Source: Halichoerus grypus (taxonomy: Eukaryota; Chordata; Mammalia; Carnivora; Phocidae). From it: a stretch of DNA of 64,000 nt. Position 1 is the first letter of the stretch; each line of letters opens with the position of its first letter. Shown here piece by piece: positions 22,587 through 33,039 of this stretch. The stretch is from NCBI RefSeq assembly GCF_964656455.1, contig NC_135722.1, positions 50,486,628 to 50,550,627 on the forward strand, read 5' to 3'. The notes below the pieces were generated by a model. The model had not been told where the DNA came from. It searched no databases and saw only the letters and a list, made by a program, of their open reading frames with translations. Made by a program: the position numbers and the translations under genes.

Positions 22587-22770
22587 ACAAGATTTATTTA
22601 TTTATTTATTTGAGAGAGAGAGAGAGAGAGAGAACAAGCACACAGATGGAGAGGGAGAAGCAGACTCCCCACTGAGCAGGGAGGCTGATGTGGGGCTCAA
22701 TCCCAGGACCCTGGGATCATGACCTGAGCCGAAGGCAGACACTTAACCAACTGAGCCACCCAGGCGCCCC
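22587..22770 (-). mobile_element. Can-SINE, minus orientation
   Basis: T-rich tail, a (GA)n run at about 22613-22633, then the reversed body ending 'gagccacccaggcgcccc'. The flanks 'gccaaatttgtt' (22570) and 'gccatatttgtt' (22771) are a target duplication with one mismatch. Confidence 0.93.
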
Positions 22771-23344
22771 GCCATATTTGTTTTAAATGCACACATGAAT
22801 AGATGTATGAGTGTATTTATATATATAAACCATATCTTATACATACACCTGATAAACACATGAGGACAGTGTACCTCTACTCCAATATGCATCTCCTAAG
22901 TGTAAGGACATTCTCCTACATAACCATAGTACTCACTTCATATTCATATTTATCCAATTGTTCTCAGGATTTCTATTATAGCTATTTTGTGGTAGAGGAG
23001 CTGGATATAATGGGGCATGGGTAGATATGCATGGTGCATATGCATATGCAATATATCTAACTCTGTATACACCATTTTGCGTCCTCTCATCTTCATCTGT
23101 CCTCTAGAACTTTGCTTGTTTCGTTCCAGTCACTGCTGTGGCAGCTTCTCTGTGGAGCCTGATCAAGTTCATGTGTGCACTAGCAGACAGTCCTTGTCCA
23201 AAAGGACTTATCTCTTACTTCCCACCTCTAGTTTTTCTTGTTGACACTGAGTCATAAGATCCTATAGAATCTACTTGGTGCTCATACAGGGGCAATGCAG
23301 AAGCAGGACCAGTTAACTCCTAATGCAACCAACCTTTATTTTTT

Positions 23345-23519
23345 TTTTTTTAAAGATTTTATTTATTTATTCATGAGAGACAGAGAGAGAGAGAGAGGCA
23401 GAGGGAGAAGCAGGCTCCCAAGGAGCAGGGAGCCTGATGTGGGACTCGATCCCAGGACCCTGGGATCATGACCTGAGCCGAAGGCAGACGCTTAACCATC
23501 TGAGCCACCCAGGCGCCCC
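23345..23519 (-). mobile_element. Can-SINE with exact 16-bp target duplication
   Basis: The reversed body ends 'gagccacccaggcgcccc'. The target duplication ccaacctttatttttt is exact at 23329-23344 and 23520-23535. The CT-rich part is seen as (GA)n near 23380-23398. Confidence 0.95.
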
Positions 23520-23539
23520 CCAACCTTTATTTTTTAACA

Positions 23540-25332
23540 GGATATGGAAGCTAGCAGATAAATTCCCCTCCCCCTCTCCTTTCTCTGGGTAGGCTTTCTA
23601 AAATGACAAGATGGTACCATGATGGGAACATTCGGTCACACTTGTTACAAAATGGTGACCGGCTTGGTAAAACGCTATTATACTGACTTGCCTATCTTGT
23701 CTAAATCATTTCCCCTTTTCCTCTCTCCTGCTTCCCTGAAATTACAACCCTTAATAAAGCACTAGTAAATAAGCTTATGGCTCAGTCTCTCCTTCCAGGG
23801 AAAAACGCTTTTCTTAAGCTTCTACTCTAGAATTGTCCTCTCTACAGGCAGTTACTGTGTCTTCCTGGTTTGCCCCCTTTTCCCCCAGTGAAATTCCTAG
23901 TGTGTAATAGACAATTAAATATTTGTTAAATAACTTAAATAAATATTAATTTTGTGTTAATTCTTTTAACATAATTGAAAGGAAATAGTCTTTCAAGAAT
24001 GAAAGAAGCTGGAGGTGAAAATATTATTTACAGATTCATGGGGGAAAAAAAGATTCATGGGCACTAATTCTGCTTTCTACCCCTGAATGAAAATGTTGCC
24101 TAATTGACATGGAGTTCGGTTCAAGAAGACAGAGGAGCTGATTCCTGTAAACATTCCCTTAAAGGACACACAAAATTAGTGTTCATTACTTTTTAAACTT
24201 TTCTTGAATGGTGACATAATTCCCCAATCTAAAAGGGCAGGTGCAGCAAGGTTTAGGCTTCCATATATGGGGGATTCTAAGTGTTGCTAGTAGGGTCCCT
24301 GGCAGCTGTGACCCCTCCACCCCCCCATAGGAACCTTTTTGAAATACGATGCATCTACCTCTTCTCTGGATGGACCCCTAACCTCTGATAGGTTTCTACA
24401 TCCTAGGAAAAATAAGTCATGGATTTAAAATAACCTTATAGTAACCACACCTGAGATCTCTTTTTTCTAGTCTGAAACCTGCCAGGAATGCTTAGAAAAA
24501 TACTGTTAACCTATTTTTGCATTTTTGGGTTAGAATCTCTTGCTTATTTTTACATTATCAGTATAATGCACATTTGGTTTTGATTTCCTGATTTTCAAAA
24601 GATTTTTGTGTCTTTTGTCATAAGTGAATAGTGTATAATTTTATTTCCTTTCTATGATGTTAATATCCTCATTTGGCTGCAAAATGATGTTACCTCCATA
24701 AAATGAATTCTGGAGTTTCCTATACTTAACTTACATTGTACAATATGCTCCTCATTTGGGTTTCCATCAAGGTTTTTCTAAATCAGTTACTTACTCTTTC
24801 CTATCCCTTTTGTCTATACCTAGTAGAGCTTTTGATACATAGGAGATATTTTAGTACCCACTTATCATTTGTGGATTTAATAATTTATTTAAACAGCAAT
24901 TCTGCAATGCTGCTGAGTTGCTTGCCTGCTCCTTTTCCGACAAGGAAGTTAGATAATCTTAAAAAATAAACAGTGCTAGTAAGTAAACCTTAGCATTAAT
25001 ATAATTCAAAACCTTTATTGTAAAACTGGAAATAGAAGTGGTCCCTAGAGGAGAAGGGCTTTTCTTGACACAACTTTGGTTCTCCCAAACCTAGCATTGT
25101 GCTTATGTTGTGTGACAGCCTCCTTTCAGGATTTTCTATACTCTGTGTGAATCCTAGCTCCTCTATAATTTCCACATGGCTCTAAATTATTCTGAATCTA
25201 TTCTGTCACTCAATCATCTCACATTTCCGGTTAGCTGATTCTATTTAGTGATGAATTGCTGGGAAGTAGCATGAAAAATAATACAGTGCTCATCAACCAA
25301 GTCATGTTCCTGAATCTGGGCTTGGCCATTTA
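23540..25332. other. Unannotated intergenic stretch
   Basis: AT-rich sequence with no gene seen. The last part (about 25290-25333) is the 5' piece of a MIR interrupted by the L1 that follows. Confidence 0.5.
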
Positions 25333-25811
25333 TTAAATGTTTAATTAATTTATTTATTTATTTTATTACTATGTTGTGTTAATCACCATACGTTACATCA
25401 TTAGTTTTTGATGTAGTGTTCCATGATTCATTGTTTCCATATAACACCCAGTGCTCCATGCAGTACATGCTCTCTTTAATACCCATCACCAGGCTAACCC
25501 ATCCCCCCACCCCCCTCCCCTCTAGAACCCTCAGTTTGTTTCTCAGGGTCCATAGTCTCTCATGGTTCGTGTCCCCCTCCGATTTCCCCCCCTTCATTCT
25601 TCCCTTCCTGCTATCCTTTTCTTTCTTTATTTTTAACATATAATGTATTATTTGTTTCAGAGATACAGGTCTGTGATTCAACAGTCTTACACAATTCACA
25701 GCGCTCACCATAGCACATACCCTCCCCAATGTCTATCACCCAGCCACCCCATCCCTCCCACCCCTCACCACTCCAGCAACCCTCAGTTTGTTTCCTGAGA
25801 TTAAGAAGTCC

Positions 25812-28800
25812 TCATATTAGTGAGGTCATATGATACATGTCTTCCTCTGATTGACTTATTTCACTCAGCATAATACCCTGCAGTTCGATCCACGTCGTTG
25901 CAAATGGCAAGATTTCATTCCTTTTGATGGCTGCATAATATTCCATTGTATATATATACCACACCTTCTTTATCCATTCATCTGTCGATGGACATCTTGG
26001 CTCTTTCCAAAGTTTGGCTATTGTGGACATTGCTGCTATAAACATCAGGGTGCACGTACCCCTTCGGATCCCTCCATTTGTATCTTTGGGGTAAATACCC
26101 AGTAGTGCAATTGCTGGGTCATATGGTAATTCTATTTTCAACTTTTTGAGAAACCTCCATACTGTTTTCCAGAGTGGCTGCACCTGCCTGCATTCCCACC
26201 AACAGTGTAGGAGGGTTCCCCTTTCTCTGCATCCTTGCCAACATCTGTCGTTTCCTGACTTGTTATTTTTAGCCATTCTGATTGGTGTGAGGTGGTATCT
26301 CATTGAGGTTTTGATTTGGATTTCCATGATGCCGAGCGATGTTGAGCACTTTTTCATGTGTTTGTTGGCCATTTGGATGTCTTCTTTGGAAAGATGTCTG
26401 TTCATGTCTTCTACCCATTTCTTGATTGGATGATTTGTTCTTTGGGTGTTGAGTTTAAGAAGTTCTTTATAGATTTTGGATACTAGCCCTTTAAGTGATA
26501 TGTCATTCGCAAATATCTTCTCCCATTCTGTCGGTTGTCTTTTGGTTTTGTTGACTGTTTCTTTTGCTGTGCAAAAGCTTTTTATCTTGATGAAGTCCCA
26601 AGAGTTCATTTTTGCCCTTGCTTCCCTTGCTTTTGGAGATGTTTCTAGGAAGAAGTTGCTGTGGCTGAGGTCGAAGAGGTTGCTGCCTGTGTTCTCCTTT
26701 AGGATTTTGATGGACTCCTGTCTCACATTGAGGTCTTTCAACCATTTGGAGTCTATTTTTGTGTGTGGTGTAAGGAAACGGTCCAGTTTCATTCTTCTGC
26801 ATGTGGCTGTCCAATTTTCCCAATGCCATTTGTTGAAGAGACTGTCTTTTTTCCATTGGACATTCTTTCCTGCTTTGTCAAAGATGAGTTGACCATAGAG
26901 TTGAGGGTCCATTTCTGGGCTCTCTATTCTATTCCACTGATCTTTGTGTCTGTTTTTGTGCCAGTACCATACTGTCTTGATGATGACAGCTTTGTAATAG
27001 AGCTTGAAGTCCGCATTTGTGATGCCACCAGCTTTGCTTTTCTTTTTCAACATTCCTCTGGCTATTTGGGGTCTTTTCTGGTTCCATACAAATTTTAGGA
27101 TTATTTGTTCCATTTCTTTGAAAAAAGTGGATGGTATTTTGATGGGGATTGCATTGAATGTGTAGATTGCTCTAGGTAGCATTGACATCTTCACAATATT
27201 TGTTCTTCCAATCCATAAGCATGGAATGTTTTTCCATTTCTTTGTGTCTTCCTCAATTTCTTTCATGAGTATTTTATAGTTTTCTGAGTACAGATCCTTT
27301 GCCTCTTTGGTTAGATTTATTCCTAGGTATCTTATGGTTTTGGGTGCAATCGTGAATGGGATCAACTCCTTAATTTCTCTTTCTTCTGTCTTGTTGGTGT
27401 ATATGAATGCCACTGATTTCTGTGCCTTGATTTTATATCCTGCCACTGAATTCCTGTACGAGTTCTAGCAGTTTTGGGGTGGAGTCTTTTGGGTTTTCCA
27501 CATAAAGTATCATATCTTCTGCAAAGAGTGAGATTCTGACTTCTTCTTTGCCAATTTGGATGCCTTTTATTTCTTTTTGTTGTCTGATTGCTGTGGCTAG
27601 GACTTCTAATACTATGTTGAATAGCAGTGGTGATAGTGGACATCCCTGCCGCGTTCCTGACCTTAGGGGGAAAGCTCTCAGTTTTTCCCCATTGAGAATG
27701 ATATTCGCTGTAGGTTTTTCATAGATGGCTTTTGATATTGAGGTATGTACCCTCTATGCCTATACTCTGAAGAGTTTTGATCAAGAAAGGATGCTGTACT
27801 CTGTCAAATGTTTTGTCTCCATCTATTGAGAGGATCATATGGTTGTTGTTCTTTCTTTTATTAATGTATTGTATCACATTGATTGATTTGTGGATGTTGA
27901 ACCAACCTTGCAGCCCAGGGATAAATCCCACTTGGTCATGGTGAATAATCATTTTAATGTACTATTGGATCCTATTGGCTAGTATTTTGGTGAGAACTTT
28001 TGCATCCATGTTCATCAAGGATATTGGTCTGTAATTCCCCTTTTTGATGGGGTCTTTGTCTGGTTTTGGGATCAAGGTAATGCTGGCCTCATAAAACGAG
28101 TTTGGAAGTTTTCCTTCCATTTCTATTTTTTGGAACAGTTTCAGAAGAATAGGTATTAATTCTTCTTTAAATGTTTGGTAGAATTCCCCTGGGAAGCCAT
28201 CTGGCCCTGGGCTTTTGTTTGTTGGGGGATTTTTGATGACTGCTTCAGTTTGCTTAGTGGTTATAGGTCTGTTCAGGTTTTCTATTTCTTCCTGGTTCAG
28301 TTTTGGTTGTTGATACATCTCTAGGAATGCATCCATTTCTTCCAGATTATCTAATTTGCTGGCATAGAGTTGCTCATAACATGTTCTTGTAATTGTCTGT
28401 ATTTCTTTGGTGTTGGTTGTGATCTCTCCTCTTTCATCCATGATTTTATTTATTTGGGTCATTTCTCTTTTCTCTTTGATAAGTCTGGCCAGGAGTTTAT
28501 CAATCTTGTTAATTCTTTCCAAGAACCAGCTCCTAGTTTCGTTGATCTGTTCTACTATTCTTTTGGTTTCTAGTTCATTGATCTCTGCTCTTATCTTTAT
28601 TATTTCTCTTCTCCTGCTGGGTTTAGGCTTTATTTGCTGTTCTTTCTCCAGCTACTTTAGGTGTGGGGTTAGGTTGTGTATTTGAGACCTTTCTTGTTAC
28701 TTGAGAAAGGCTTGTATTACTATATACTTTCCTCTTAGGGCCGGCTTTGCTGTATCCCAAAGATTTTGAACAGTTGTGTTTTCATTTTCCTTTGTTTCCA

Positions 28801-28858
28801 TGAATTTTTTTAATTCTTCTTTAATTTCCTGGTGGATCCATTCATTCTTTAGTAGGAT

Positions 28859-28903
<45 letters not shown>

Positions 28904-29854
28904 TATTTATTTATTTGACAGAGAGAGACACAGTGAGAGAGGGAACACAAGCAAGGGAGGTGAGAGAGGGAGAAGCAGGCTTCCCGCGGAGCAGGGAGCC
29001 CGATGCGGGGCTCGATCCCAGGACCCCGGGATCACGACCTGAGCCGAAGGCAGACGCTTAACGACTGAGCCACCCAGGTGCCCCAATTCTTTAGTAGGAT
29101 GCTCTTTAGCCTCCATGTATTTGAGTTCTTTCTGACTTTTCTCTTGTGATTGAGTTCTAGTTTCAAAGCATTGTGGTCTGAAAATAGGCAGGGAATGATC
29201 CCAATCTTTAGGTACCGGTTAAGACCTGATTTGTGACCTAGGATGTGATCTATTCTGGAGAATGTTCCATGGGAACTAGAAAAGAATGTGTATTCTGTTG
29301 CTTTGGGATGGAATGTTCTGAATATGTCCCTGAAGTCCATTCGGTGCAGTGTGTCATTTAAAGTCTTTATTTCCTTGGTGAAATTTTGCTTAGATGATCT
29401 GTCCATTTCAGTGAGGGGGTGTTAAAGTCCCCCACTATTATTGTATTGTTGTCGATGTGTTTCTTTGCTTTTGTTATTAATTGGCTTATATAATTGGCTG
29501 CTCCCATCTTAGGGGCATATATAGTTACAATTGTTAGATCTTGTTGGATAGACCCTTTAAGTAGGATATAGTGTCCTTCCTCATCTCTTATTACAGTCTT
29601 TGGTTTAAAATCTAATTTGTCTGATATAAGGATTGCCACCCCAGCTTTCTTTGGGTGTCCATTAGCATAGTAAATAGTTTTTCACCCCTCACTTTCAATC
29701 TGGGGGTGTCTTTGGGTCTAAAATGAGTCTCTTGCAGACAGCATATCGATGGGTCTTGTTTTTTTATCCAATCTGATAGCCTGTGTCTTTTGATTGGGGC
29801 ATTTAGCCCATTTACATTCAGGGTAACTATTGAAAGATAGGAATTTAGTGCCAT
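25812..29854 (-). pseudogene. L1 ORF2 remnant (endonuclease-reverse transcriptase)
   Basis: The intact protein makes and inserts L1 DNA copies. The endonuclease part is seen at 29854-29116 (start SIVTLNVNGLNAPIKRHRL; QETHF; GDFNTP; SDHNALKLEL) with frame shifts. The reverse transcriptase part spans about 28522-27480 ([28 protein letters not shown]). The motif normally FADD reads F-A-E-D (27525-27514), so a catalytic Asp is changed to Glu. The longest open piece is the C-terminal 544 codons (27446-25812), ending before the 3' UTR. A Can-SINE splits it at 28866-29085. Non-functional. Confidence 0.93.
28866..29085 (-). mobile_element. Can-SINE nested in the L1
   Basis: A 34-base T run (28863-28896) and the reversed SINE body end with 'gagccacccaggtgcccc'. 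A 22-bp exact target duplication lies at 28844-28865 and 29086-29107, made of L1 ORF2 sequence. It therefore came after the L1. The long pure tail suggests a fairly young insertion. Confidence 0.96.
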
Positions 29855-29935
29855 TGTATTGCCTGTAAGGTGACTGTTACTGTATATTGTCTGTGTTCCT
29901 TTCTGGTCTATGTTGCTTTTAGGCTCTCTCTTTGC

Positions 29936-30832
29936 TTAGAGGACCCCTTTCAATATTTCTTGTAGGGCTGGTTTTATGTTTGCAAATTCCTTTAGCTTTT
30001 GTTTGTCCTGGAAACTTTTTATCTCTCCTTCTATTTTCAATGACAGCCTAGCTGGATATAGTATTCTTGGCTGCATATTTTTCTCATTTAGTGCTCTGAA
30101 TATGTCCTGCCAGTCCTTTCTGGCCTGCCAGGCCTCTGTGGACAGGTCTGTTGCCAATCTAATGTTTCTACCATGGTAGGTTACATATCTCTTCTCCCAA
30201 GCTGCTCTCAGGATTTTCTCTTTGTCTCTGAGACTTGTAAGTTTTACTATTAGATGTCAGGGTGTTGACCTATTTTTATTGATTTTGAGGGGGGTTCTCT
30301 GTGCTTCCTGGATTTTGATGCCTGTTTCCTTCCCCAAATTAGGGAAGTTCTCTGCTACAATTTGCTCCAATATACTTTCTGCCCCTCTCTCTCTTTCTTC
30401 TTCCTCTGGGATCCCAATTATTCTAATATTGTTTTGTCTTATGGTATCACTTATCTCTCGATTTCTGCCCTCGTGATCCAGTAGTTGTTTATCTCTCTTT
30501 TTCTCAGCTTCTTTATTTTCCATCATTTGGTCTTCTATATCACTAATTCTCTCTTTTGCCTCATTTATCCTAGCAGTTAGAGCCTCCATTTTTTATTGTA
30601 CCTCATTAATAGCCTTTTTGATTTCAACTTGGTTAGATTTTAGTTCTTTTATTTCTCCAGAAAGGGTTTCTCTAATATCTTCCATGCCTTTTTCCAGTCC
30701 AGCTAGTATCTTTAAAATCATCATTCTGAACTCTAGTTCCGACATCTTACTAATGTCTGTATTGATTAGGTCCTTGGCTGTCAGTACTGCCTCTTGTTCT
30801 TTTTCTTGAGGTGATTTTTTCCATCTTGTCAT
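29936..30832 (-). pseudogene. L1 ORF1 remnant (RNA-binding chaperone)
   Basis: Start MTRWKKSPQEKEQEAVLTAK; a coiled-coil part rich in Glu and Lys follows, then the RNA-binding core (RIIGIPEEEERERGAESILE; YHGRNIRLATDLSTE) and the end EILKGVL. The 299-codon frame is uninterrupted by shifts but has two premature stops, TAA at 30595-30593 and TGA at 30259-30257. The intact protein would coat L1 RNA as trimers; this copy cannot be made whole. Confidence 0.92.
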
Positions 30833-31095
30833 TTTGTCCAGAGGAGAATAGATGAATGAGAAAACAAAATGCTAACAGGGTAACAACATCCCCAGAAAAA
30901 TATACACTAAACAAATCAGAAGAGACCTTCCAGAAAGTGGTTGCTTTTCTGTTCAGAGAGTTGCTGCTATTCTTCTTTTCGATCTCCTGTTGAGTTTGTA
31001 GGTGTTCAGATGGTTTGATCCCTATCTAGTTGAATTCCTGGGACCAGACGAAACTTAGGTCTCCTACTCCTCCGCCATCTTGCTCCTCCCCCTCC
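30833..31095 (-). promoter_or_regulatory. L1 5' UTR (internal promoter region)
   Basis: The region between the L1 5' end (ggaggagcaagatggcggag) and the ORF1 start is about 260 bp. In L1 the 5' UTR carries the internal promoter, and the 'aagatggcgg' core resembles a YY1-type site as known in other L1s. Whether it still has activity cannot be told. Confidence 0.6.
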
Positions 31096-31449
31096 ACTAA
31101 GATTTCTCTTATCTAAATGTTTAATTTTGAGTGGGTTATTTAATATTTAAAATCTTCAGTTCAACTATGAAAGGAATATGAAAATAGCAACATCACAGGG
31201 ATTAAATGAAATGGTAAAATTGTAAAGCACTTGGCACCTAGTCCTACATGTAATTATTCTCTATAAGTCAGTTGGATATATTGGCCTGAGGGAGATGAGG
31301 GAGGTCTGGACCAGAATTAAAGATTCAGTAATCACCTTCAGTTTGCACAGAGATGGTCACTGAATCCATGCATAATGAAGGCAGTGGTTGACAACCTTGA
31401 ATGCACATGGAAATCACCCAGAGAGCTTTACAAAAGGTATGCTTGATGT

Positions 31450-31472
31450 TTTTATTTATTTATTTATTTATT

Positions 31473-31507
<35 letters not shown>

Positions 31508-31677
31508 TATTATGTTCAGTTAGCCACTGTGTAGCACATCATTAGTTTTTGATGTGGTGTTCAGTGATTCATTAGTTGCATATAACACCCAGTGCTCATC
31601 ACAACATGTGCCCTCCTTAATACCCAGCACCCTGTTACCCCCTCCCCCTCCCTCCCTCCCTCCCCTCTGTACCCTCA
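31450..31677 (-). mobile_element. Truncated L1 3' end, reversed
   Basis: Reversed carnivore L1 3' UTR ('catcattagtttttgatgtg', 'tataacacccagtgctcatc') with a (TTTA)n tail at 31451-31508. The flanks gcttgatgt at 31441 and 31678 form a short target duplication. Confidence 0.9.
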
Positions 31678-31689
31678 GCTTGATGTGTA

Positions 31690-32296
31690 GGAAAGCAACA
31701 CAAGCCCCGGATTCTGACTGAATTGGTACAGAGCAGTGGTTGAGCACCTGTAGTATACATTGCAACCACACGGAGGCTTTGTTCAACCGCACATGACTGA
31801 GTGTTATCCCAGGAGTTTCTGCTTCAGGAGACTAAGAATTCACCTTCTAACATGTCTAAGGTGATGCTGCTGGTACAGCTGCTGGAGAGAAGATTCACAA
31901 ACTTATGAACAGTCTCCTGCCAGCATAAGCCCTCTTTTACTAAGGTGGTTTTGTCAGGGTAAGGATAATAATTGTACTCCTGCTGACCTCGTTAGAGATT
32001 TCACCAATTTTCCTAAGCTCAGGGCTGAGGGCGTGGATGTATTGATGAGAAACATTCTCAGACATGAAAAGTGGGTTTTGATATCAAGAGCGGCCATCTG
32101 CTTGAGACCACAAAGTGACTGAATGGCCACTGGTTACACATTCTTGTTTTGTCCAAACATATTTCTGGAGGAAGAGGGTTAGGGCCACTAAGAAGAGACC
32201 TTCAAAGGAGGATGTACACAGTGGTTTCTATTCACACAGAAAGTGACATGATTTGGTTCCTCTGTAGTAATAAGGAAATAAAGATTTATTGTTTTA
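31690..32296. other. Unannotated intergenic stretch
   Basis: No gene or named repeat recognised. Confidence 0.45.
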
Positions 32297-32697
32297 CTTT
32301 TTTTTATTATGTTATGTTAATCATCATACATTACATCATTAGTTTTTGATGTAGTGTTCCATGATTCATTGTTTGCATATAACACCCAGTGCTCCATTCA
32401 GTACATGCCCTCTTTAATACCCATCACCAGGCTAACCCATCCCCCCACCCCCCTCCCCTCTAGAACCCTCAGTTTGTTTCTCAGAGTCCATTGTCTCTCA
32501 TGGTTCATCTCCCCCTCCGAATTCCCCCCCTTCATTTTTCCCTTCCTACTATCTTCTCTTTTTTTAACATATAATGTATTATTTGTTTCAGGGGTACAGG
32601 TCTGTGATTCAACAGTCTTACACAATTCACAGTGCTCACCATAGCACATACCCTCCCCACTGTCTATCACCCAGCCACCCCCTCCCTCCCACCCCCA
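32297..32697 (-). mobile_element. Truncated L1 3' end, reversed
   Basis: A T-rich tail, then the reversed L1 3' UTR in the same order as 25370-25770, including 'ttccatgattcattgtttgc' and 'cagtcttacacaattcacag'. It is about 400 bp, truncated in the 3' UTR. No clean target duplication was found. Confidence 0.92.
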
Positions 32698-32939
32698 TGA
32701 CTGTTTTTCATGTGGAATGGTGTACTATCACTATTTACTGAGGTTATTTTTTTTTACTATCAAATTTCAGATTCTAGCTCATTTCTGACAGGTGAAACTT
32801 TTTTCTCCCTTGTGAATCCTGATAATAAATGCTGGAGAGTTAATTATCATTCAGGTGTACACACTCAGGGGGTCTCCCAATTTAAAAAAAATCAGCACCA
32901 ATCCTGGGCTGGCATTTTGCTTATGGTTAAAAAGTCCCA

Positions 32940-33030
32940 GGAAGCTCATTGGCTCCAGCCTGACCAATCATGTCCTCTCACCTTCTATTTAAGTGAGACT
33001 TCCACAGTCCACCAGGGTGTTTATGCTGCT
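32940..33030 (+). promoter_or_regulatory. Possible Pol II promoter (CCAAT and TATA-like)
   Basis: ATTGG (32948-32952) and CCAAT (32964-32968) lie just before TATTTAAG (32986-32993). A start near 33015-33025 would be expected if used. The layout resembles an LTR or simple gene promoter, but no gene is recognised downstream and the CCAAT-to-TATA spacing is shorter than usual. Confidence 0.3.
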
Positions 33031-33039
33031 GACTGAAAT

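Larger units (their letters stand above)
25347..31095 (-). mobile_element. Almost full-length, inactive carnivore L1
   Basis: On the minus strand it reads: 5' UTR start ggaggagcaagatggcggag near 31090, a short 5' UTR, ORF1 (30832-29936), a gap of about 80 bp, ORF2 (29854-25812), 3' UTR and an A-rich tail. The target duplication taaatgtttaatt is at 25334-25346 and 31114-31126. A Can-SINE sits inside at 28866-29085. ORF1 has two stop codons. ORF2 is broken into several frames and has a changed reverse transcriptase motif, so the element cannot move. Eighteen bases (31096-31113) between the 5' end and the duplication are not explained. Confidence 0.95.
25285..31270 (+). repeat. MIR SINE split by the L1 insertion
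   Basis: The left piece 'tgaatctgggcttggccatt' (about 25310) continues after the L1 as 'gggttatttaatatttaaaa' (31135) and 'cacagggattaaatgaaatg' (31193), which together follow MIR order in sense. Only the two ends (about 25285-25346 and 31114-31270) belong to MIR. The break point coincides with the L1 target duplication. Confidence 0.65.

Noticed and set aside
25812..27446. 544-codon open frame as a cellular gene
   Set aside because: It is the C-terminal part of L1 ORF2 within a dead element bounded by a target duplication.
31440..31510. (TTTA)n as an independent microsatellite
   Set aside because: It is the tail of the reversed L1 fragment at 31450-31677, although it may vary in length.
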